Assembly (NCBI RefSeq): GCF_004843725.1
Contig: NZ_CP039451.1
Coordinates: 680,501-744,500, forward strand
From: Psychroserpens sp. NJDZ02
GTDB lineage: Bacteria > Bacteroidota > Bacteroidia > Flavobacteriales > Flavobacteriaceae
Length of the DNA: 64,000 bases
Direction: 5' to 3'
The position numbers were made by a program, and so were the translations under genes. Position 1 is the stretch's first letter. Every line of letters starts with the position of its first letter. Below the pieces are notes generated by a model. That model was not told the origin of the DNA. It was given only the letters and a program-made list of their open reading frames with translations, and did no database searches. This document shows, piece by piece, positions 60,066-64,000 of the stretch.

Positions 60066-60102
60066 AACTATTTATTTTTTTTTCTAACTCTTTTTTACAC
60101 TT

Positions 60103-60145
60103 CAAAATTAGAGTGTTATAAGACAAGACACACTGACCTAGGTCA
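60103..60145 (-). promoter_or_regulatory. Operator/-7 promoter module F (oleate hydratase 2 operon)
   Basis: Perfect TGACCTAGGTCA at 60134-60145 within a longer near-palindrome; exact minus-strand -7 TAATTTTG at 60110-60103. ATG at 60065 is 37 bases away. Confidence 0.88.
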
Positions 60146-60194
60146 GAGTACAAAAAATAAGTCGCATTTATTTACTTTGTTTTGTTATTAGGTA

Positions 60195-60288
60195 TATGCG
60201 TGAAGGATTGCAGAGGAAATCCCACAGCCCGACGCAGGAGGTGCGAGGAATTGTAACGAAAAGCCTGACCCTTGTGGTCACGCCCAAC
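60195..60288. repeat. Dispersed intergenic repeat element (copy 2)
   Basis: It begins ATGCGTGAAGG and ends with CCCTTGTGGTCACGCCCAA, matching the end of the element at 9293-9452. It is clearly less AT-rich than its surroundings (segments such as CACAGCCCGACGCAGGAGG). No coding potential. It lies between the operator of oleate hydratase 2 and the end of the MgtC-like gene. Confidence 0.6.
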
Positions 60289-60308
60289 TTTTAAAAATTA
60301 AACTATAA

Positions 60309-61583
60309 TTAACTTCTAATAATAAGAATGTAAATAATACCCACCAGAATAACACTTCCAAAAGCATAACCAACAAGTTTACCTGTAGCTTTGGAGCCTT
60401 TAAATAAAGAGATGACTAATTTAACCAACATATTACTGATGGTAGCTGCAATTATTACGGAAGATGCTAGTGTTAATTTGTCTTGATTTAAAGCAAATTT
60501 GGACATACTGATTGTAATGGCATCTGTGTCCGCTAATCCCGCGATTAAGGCAGAATAGTATAAACCGCGCTCTCCAAAAAATTGATTGCTATAAAAAACA
60601 GCAAAGAGAATAACAACATAGACCGCACCAAAGCCAATAGCATTTAACATATTTAAGGGGTTGCCTAATTTGATATTGGTATCTGGTTTGGGATCATCCT
60701 TGCGCATTAATAACAAGGTTGCTACAATGCAGATGGCCGTTAATAGTCCAAATGGCACTATTAAATTAACCAATATAGCGCTATTAAAAATGTAGGCCAG
60801 AAAGGCTAATCTTGGAAACATAATGGCTGAAGCTACGATGATTCCTGCGCTATATTTTTTGGAAAGTTCTGGAGACGCTTTACTACTAGACGCATAATTC
60901 CAGGCTACTGCTGTGCTAGAAATAAGTCCACCAAGCACTGCTGTTAGTATGATTCCTTTTTTGGAACCGATAAATTTAACCAGAAAATATCCTATAAAAT
61001 TTAAGAAGGACACGATGACTATTATAGATCCAATTTCGAATGGGTTTAATAGGTTATCTGGACCATAGGTTTTATTTGGTAGAAACGGAAGTATCAGTAA
61101 GGCAATGATTACAAACTTTATAAATGCAAAAAGCTCTATTGAAGTAATGTTTTGAATGACAGAACGAAACCTTGTTTTAAGCGATAGTAAAGTGACAATA
61201 ATAACGGCTGTTGCCACTGCGTCTCTATAATATCCTGCCGAAACCATTACCCCTAAGACAAAGGTTGCTATTAAGGCTAAATTAGTTGTTAAATCTTGAC
61301 TGGGCCCTTCTTTATTTTGGGCATATTGATTGAATCCTAAAAACAAAATAAAGGCTCCTAAACTAATAATTAAGAGCCATACGGTATATATTGTTGTCAG
61401 ATTGCCTAATGTAAATCCAAGAATAGTCACTATAGGAAATGTTCTTATACCTGCTATACCTGTGTCTTCTTTGAGTTTGTCATACTCCCTTTCTAGACCA
61501 AGTATAAGACCAATCCCTAAGCTTATTAAGACCCCTAGAATATAAGATCCTACGAGCTGATTTATCTGTTCTTGTATTTGCAT
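60309..61583 (-). CDS. MgtC/SapB family protein with DUF4010
   Basis: A 424-residue inner-membrane protein with about 11-12 helices. The N-terminal ~130 residues are the MgtC/SapB domain (GIGLILGLEREYDKLKEDTGIAGIRTFPIVTILG). The remainder is the DUF4010 transporter-like region (GIILTAVLGGLISSTAVAW, YYSALIAGLADTDAITISM). Full length. MgtC-type proteins act in magnesium stress and acid tolerance; the transported species here is unknown. It follows the small coiled-coil gene by 6 bases, so it is driven by module G. Confidence 0.88.
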   Translation of the reverse strand: MQIQEQINQLVGSYILGVLISLGIGLILGLEREYDKLKEDTGIAGIRTFPIVTILGFTLGNLTTIYTVWLLIISLGAFILFLGFNQYAQNKEGPSQDLTTNLALIATFVLGVMVSAGYYRDAVATAVIIVTLLSLKTRFRSVIQNITSIELFAFIKFVIIALLILPFLPNKTYGPDNLLNPFEIGSIIVIVSFLNFIGYFLVKFIGSKKGIILTAVLGGLISSTAVAWNYASSSKASPELSKKYSAGIIVASAIMFPRLAFLAYIFNSAILVNLIVPFGLLTAICIVATLLLMRKDDPKPDTNIKLGNPLNMLNAIGFGAVYVVILFAVFYSNQFFGERGLYYSALIAGLADTDAITISMSKFALNQDKLTLASSVIIAATISNMLVKLVISLFKGSKATGKLVGYAFGSVILVGIIYILIIRS

Positions 61584-61589
61584 TTAATT

Positions 61590-61976
61590 TTACATGTACT
61601 TTTCTAAAAACCTAAAAAATTCTTTTTTAAGGTCTGCGTATATCTCACGTTGTGTTTCCATTTTGTTTCTAAACTCCACATGTTGTTCTGCCAAACGGAC
61701 ATCTATTGCATCTTCCCCTTCTAGACTTTGTCCCGCGATACGTGTTTCGTGCTTTTCTATGGTTTCTAGTAAATCTTCTATAACTCCACCGTGAAGAATA
61801 AACTCGTTTTGATAATGCTCTAATTGTGCTAACACGTCTTTATTTGTCCAACGGGTTACTAGTTCGCTTAATTTGTTATTAAAAAATTGCAACTCTTGTT
61901 TCCAGAAAGCCAATTCGCCTTTCCATTGTTCGTGTTCAAAGTGCATGTTTGAATTGTATATGATTTCTTTTTCCAT
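61590..61976 (-). CDS. Unnamed coiled-coil stress protein (W-x5-F[WY] family), paralogue 2
   Basis: A 128-residue helical protein, one of three paralogues in the island. Block 1 reads WKGELAFWKQELQFFN; block 2 is H in AEQH, then 17 residues and KKEFF. Between them the sequence is charged and helical with KHETRI, which resembles KHEQLL in paralogue 1. No signal peptide, membrane segment or catalytic residue set. First gene of a two-gene operon with the MgtC/DUF4010 protein behind module G. Function unknown. Confidence 0.75.
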   Translation of the reverse strand: MEKEIIYNSNMHFEHEQWKGELAFWKQELQFFNNKLSELVTRWTNKDVLAQLEHYQNEFILHGGVIEDLLETIEKHETRIAGQSLEGEDAIDVRLAEQHVEFRNKMETQREIYADLKKEFFRFLEKYM

Positions 61977-62002
61977 GATAATTATTTATTTAAATTATAC
62001 CA

Positions 62003-62045
62003 CAAAGGTTATCTTTTACCATCGTTTTTGAAATGACTTAGGTCA
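62003..62045 (-). promoter_or_regulatory. Operator/-7 promoter module G (coiled-coil/MgtC operon)
   Basis: TGACTTAGGTCA at 62034-62045 (minus strand TGACCTAAGTCA); minus-strand -7 AACCTTTG at 62010-62003 (5 of 6). ATG at 61976 is 26 bases from the -7 box. Confidence 0.8.
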
Positions 62046-62063
62046 GTCTAGTAAAACAATTAC

Positions 62064-62429
62064 TTATATTTTTATAATATCTGTTGGTGTTTCTACTAAA
62101 ATAGTTTTATCGCCACGCAAAGCAATTGGTTGCTTCATGATTTTTGGATTGTGTTGTATTATTTTTATCCAATCATCGGTTGATAAATTATGAGGTTCAA
62201 AACTGGATTGATACGCTGGACTATCCTGATTAACAAGATCTGCCACCTCGATATGTAAGCGCTCTGCTAATTCTACTAGTTGCGTGCCTGTCAATTTTGT
62301 TTTTAATATATCAATATCTTCTACCTTAAATCCATCTGCTATAGCATAAGCTAATGCTTGTTTTGCTCTTACCGATTCTGAATTATAATAGACTGTTATT
62401 TGTCTTTTTGATGTCGCAATTTCTCCCAT
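62064..62429 (-). CDS. ArsC/Spx-like thioredoxin-fold protein lacking the catalytic Cys
   Basis: A 121-residue protein with the ArsC/Spx arrangement: an N-terminal strand ITVYYNSESVRAKQALAYA, a helical insert ending in LSTDDWIKIIQHNPKIMKQPIALRGDKTILVETP. The latter matches the family's 'L(x)RPI...GDKA' segment. The usual CxxS/CxxC loop of ArsC and Spx is replaced by NSESVRAK; no Cys occurs anywhere in the protein. It therefore cannot reduce arsenate by the known thiol mechanism. Last gene of the module-H operon. Possibly a binding or regulatory version of the fold. Confidence 0.72.
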   Translation of the reverse strand: MGEIATSKRQITVYYNSESVRAKQALAYAIADGFKVEDIDILKTKLTGTQLVELAERLHIEVADLVNQDSPAYQSSFEPHNLSTDDWIKIIQHNPKIMKQPIALRGDKTILVETPTDIIKI

Positions 62430-62446
62430 ACTTTGATTATTAAAAC

Positions 62447-62665
62447 CTATTGTTTTTTAATTTTTTCTTCCTCTACATAACGCTTTAAAAGTTGCTTTAA
62501 ACTTTCTAAATAGTCCGTCATTACATTTTTATCCATATGAGGATGTTTACTGATTGGTAAGGTTAAAGGATTCTCATCTAATGACCGATAAAGTTCAGGA
62601 TAGTTGGTTTCAATATTACCGGTAAGTTGTGTTATCTCTGTTAATACTTTTTGAAGGTCTTTCAT
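62447..62665 (-). CDS. Small hypothetical protein
   Basis: A 72-residue, mostly helical protein of an uncharacterised family I believe is widespread in Bacteroidota. The conserved-looking stretch is NYPELYRSLDENPLTLPISKHPHMDKNVMTDYLESLKQLLKRY, with a Pro-rich turn between two helices. No known domain. It lies between the coiled-coil paralogue 3 gene (27-base gap) and the ArsC-like gene (17-base gap) in the module-H operon. Confidence 0.65.
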   Translation of the reverse strand: MKDLQKVLTEITQLTGNIETNYPELYRSLDENPLTLPISKHPHMDKNVMTDYLESLKQLLKRYVEEEKIKKQ

Positions 62666-62692
62666 ATATAGGACTCTATTTTATAGTTATAA

Positions 62693-63160
62693 TTAATTAT
62701 TCTTATTATGTAAAACATTAAGCTGTTTGATCAATTCTTCTCCACCAATCATATGCTCGGTTATTGCAAATACTTCTTTTCTGTTTTGTCTAAAATCTTT
62801 TAAAAACTGAGCTAAATCATCTTCCAATTGTTCATGCTCGTCTCTAAATTTATCTGAGACATATGTAAAAGGATCATCTACCAACTCACTTAAATGCTGT
62901 AAATGTTTGTTTATTCTGTCCAATAATGTATTGCATTGTTTTTCCACGTCCAATAGGTTTACTTCAATTTCAAGTATGACATCAATATTTTCTTTTTTTG
63001 TGAGATATAAAAAATACTTATCTATTAAGTGATGCAAAAATTTTAAATCCTCTTGGTAAAACAATATATCCGATTGCCAATGCCCTGTAAGCACATATAA
63101 CTGCTCCCAAGTAGCTTCGTGACTATAGTTGTCTTTTGGTCTGTGTCTAAAATCGCTCAT
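62693..63160 (-). CDS. Unnamed coiled-coil stress protein (W-x5-F[WY] family), paralogue 3
   Basis: A 155-residue helical protein, the longest and most diverged of the three paralogues. Block 1 reads WQSDILFYQEDLKFLH; block 2 is H in RDEH, then 17 residues and RKEVF. It has an extra N-terminal segment (DFRHRPKDNYSHEATWEQLYVLTG). It is first in a three-gene operon with the 72-residue protein and the ArsC-like protein, behind module H, and divergent from oleate hydratase 3. Function unknown. Confidence 0.73.
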   Translation of the reverse strand: MSDFRHRPKDNYSHEATWEQLYVLTGHWQSDILFYQEDLKFLHHLIDKYFLYLTKKENIDVILEIEVNLLDVEKQCNTLLDRINKHLQHLSELVDDPFTYVSDKFRDEHEQLEDDLAQFLKDFRQNRKEVFAITEHMIGGEELIKQLNVLHNKNN

Positions 63161-63180
63161 ATTAATAAAGTTTTAAAAAG

Positions 63181-63223
63181 TAAATATAAAAAGGAATGGA
63201 ATTGTGTAAAATGACCTTGGTCA
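63181..63223 (-). promoter_or_regulatory. Operator/-7 promoter module H (coiled-coil 3 operon)
   Basis: TGACCTTGGTCA at 63212-63223; minus-strand -7 TATATTTA at 63188-63181 (5 of 6). Back to back with module I, as modules A1 and A2 are. Confidence 0.8.
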
Positions 63224-63303
63224 GTTTAAAATATTAAACACAGGATAGTTAACACTTCTAAACAGTGTCTTTCTAGAAGTATAAAATTAATAAGCACACT
63301 GAC

Positions 63304-63346
63304 TGACCTAAATCATTTCTGTAACGTACTGCTAACTCTAATTTTG
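63304..63346 (+). promoter_or_regulatory. Operator/-7 promoter module I (oleate hydratase 3)
   Basis: TGACCTAAATCA at 63304-63315; exact -7 TAATTTTG at 63339-63346. ATG at 63383 is 36 bases from the -7 box. Confidence 0.83.
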
Positions 63347-63382
63347 TGGGACACGACATTATTTAATATAAAAACTAAAAAT

Positions 63383-64000
63383 ATGACAACTAAAAATTTA
63401 AAAGCCTACTGTTTAGGAGGTGGACTTGGCTCCCTATCTGCCGCTGTATTTATGATCCGTGATGGCGGAATTTTAGGACATCAAATAACTATATTCGAAA
63501 AACTACCAACACTAGGAGGCTGTTTAGATGGTGCGCGCCTTAAGGATGGGAGCTATTCCCTTCGAGGCGGCAGAATGTTAACCACAGATGCTTATGAATG
63601 CTTTTGGGGCCTATTTAAAGATATCCCTTCAATTAACAACAAAGGTATGTCTGTAAAAGATGAAACGATTGCCTTTAATAAAAAACATATTGCACACTCA
63701 CAAGGTCGCTTAGTTGATAAAAACTGTCATATTGTAGATACCTCTACCATGGGATTTAATATGCATGATAGACTCGAGTTTTTAAAACTTCTTGAAGCTT
63801 CGGAAGAAAAATTAGGGACCTCAAAAATTACTGATTGGTTATCACCTGGTTTTTTTAACACCAACTTTTGGTACATGTGGCAAACCACGTTTGCTTTTGA
63901 ACCTTGGCATAGCGCAGTAGAGTTTAAACGTTATTTACATCGTTTTATGAATGAGTTTCCAAGAATCAACACACTTGGTGGTGTAAAAAGAACCATTTAT
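63383..64000 (+). CDS. ohyA: Oleate hydratase, paralogue 3 (3' end outside window)
   Basis: The first 206 codons of a third oleate hydratase, open to the end of the window. The dinucleotide site is CLGGGLGSLSAAVFMIRDGG, followed by GGCLDGARLKDGSYSLRGGRM, FAFEPWHSAVEFKRYLHRF (active-site Glu) and GGVKRTIY, which ends at the window edge at the active-site Tyr. It is clearly nearer to paralogue 2 than to paralogue 1. It has its own operator module, divergent from the coiled-coil 3 operon. Confidence 0.93.
   Translation, partial: MTTKNLKAYCLGGGLGSLSAAVFMIRDGGILGHQITIFEKLPTLGGCLDGARLKDGSYSLRGGRMLTTDAYECFWGLFKDIPSINNKGMSVKDETIAFNKKHIAHSQGRLVDKNCHIVDTSTMGFNMHDRLEFLKLLEASEEKLGTSKITDWLSPGFFNTNFWYMWQTTFAFEPWHSAVEFKRYLHRFMNEFPRINTLGGVKRTIY

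Noticed and set aside
62064..62429. Naming this gene arsenate reductase
   Set aside because: The fold signature is present but no cysteine exists in the protein, so the known reaction is not possible.
63254..63280. ACTTCTA-N13-TAGAAGT hairpin between the divergent operons
   Set aside because: A seven-pair stem with a large loop and no T-tract; possible by chance in this composition.
1..64000. tRNA, rRNA, insertion sequences, CRISPR arrays
   Set aside because: No cloverleaf-type segments with conserved GTTCGA-like arms, no ribosomal RNA stretches, no transposase frames and no spaced repeats were found by reading.

Overview
The window is AT-rich DNA from a member of the Bacteroidota, most likely a marine or environmental Flavobacteriaceae. 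The evidence is the TAnnTTTG-type -7 promoter boxes, a TonB-dependent outer-membrane receptor, many lipoproteins with short lipoboxes, DUF families typical of this group (GSCFA, DUF4230, DUF6134, DUF2911, DUF6503), a kynurenine-type tryptophan catabolic pathway, and dispersed palindromic intergenic repeats of the kind common in these genomes. I found no rRNA, tRNA, CRISPR array, insertion sequence or prophage.

Region 1 (1-30.5 kb) is mostly housekeeping and metabolism. It begins inside 3-hydroxyanthranilate dioxygenase, followed by an ACMS-decarboxylase-like amidohydrolase, an O-methyltransferase and a HipA-like kinase/DUF3037 pair. Next come a flavin monooxygenase-like protein, a small sulfur-metabolism-like cluster (unknown secreted protein, DsrE-like protein, fused DoxD-DoxA), a subtilase, TatA, phenylalanine hydroxylase, an enoyl-CoA hydratase, rhodanese, GSCFA and alaS. 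After these lie M23/MerR/LemA/TPM genes, a TonB-type receptor, the GTPases Der and Era, a SpoU methyltransferase and two small secreted-protein genes.

Region 2 (30.5-64 kb) looks like one coordinated stress island. It holds an operon for DUF6134, cardiolipin synthase, patatin, a multi-PAS histidine kinase and a response regulator fused to a CRP/FNR-type DNA-binding module. Around and beyond this lie envelope and stress genes: a YceI lipoprotein, YtxH and holin-like proteins, a divergent sigma-70-like factor, a P-type ATPase, an APC permease, a hydroxyacyl-CoA dehydrogenase, two triple-BON proteins, Dps, HdeD-like and DUF1269-like proteins, a MgtC/SapB-DUF4010 protein, three paralogues of an unnamed coiled-coil family, and three oleate hydratases (the third runs off the end).

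The main discovery is a palindromic operator, consensus TGACCTAGGTCA (core TGA-N6-TCA, as in CRP/FNR-family sites). It occurs 11 times between 31.7 and 63.4 kb, each time in front of a gene or operon of the island. In all 11 cases a flavobacterial -7 box (TAnnTTTG or close to it) lies at exactly the same distance, giving a rigid 43-bp module that would place the operator near -41.5, the class II activator position. The simplest model is that the PAS kinase and the CRP-fused response regulator switch on this regulon, with the sigma-like factor as a second tier. The link between this regulator and this operator is inference; the sites and their spacing are seen directly.
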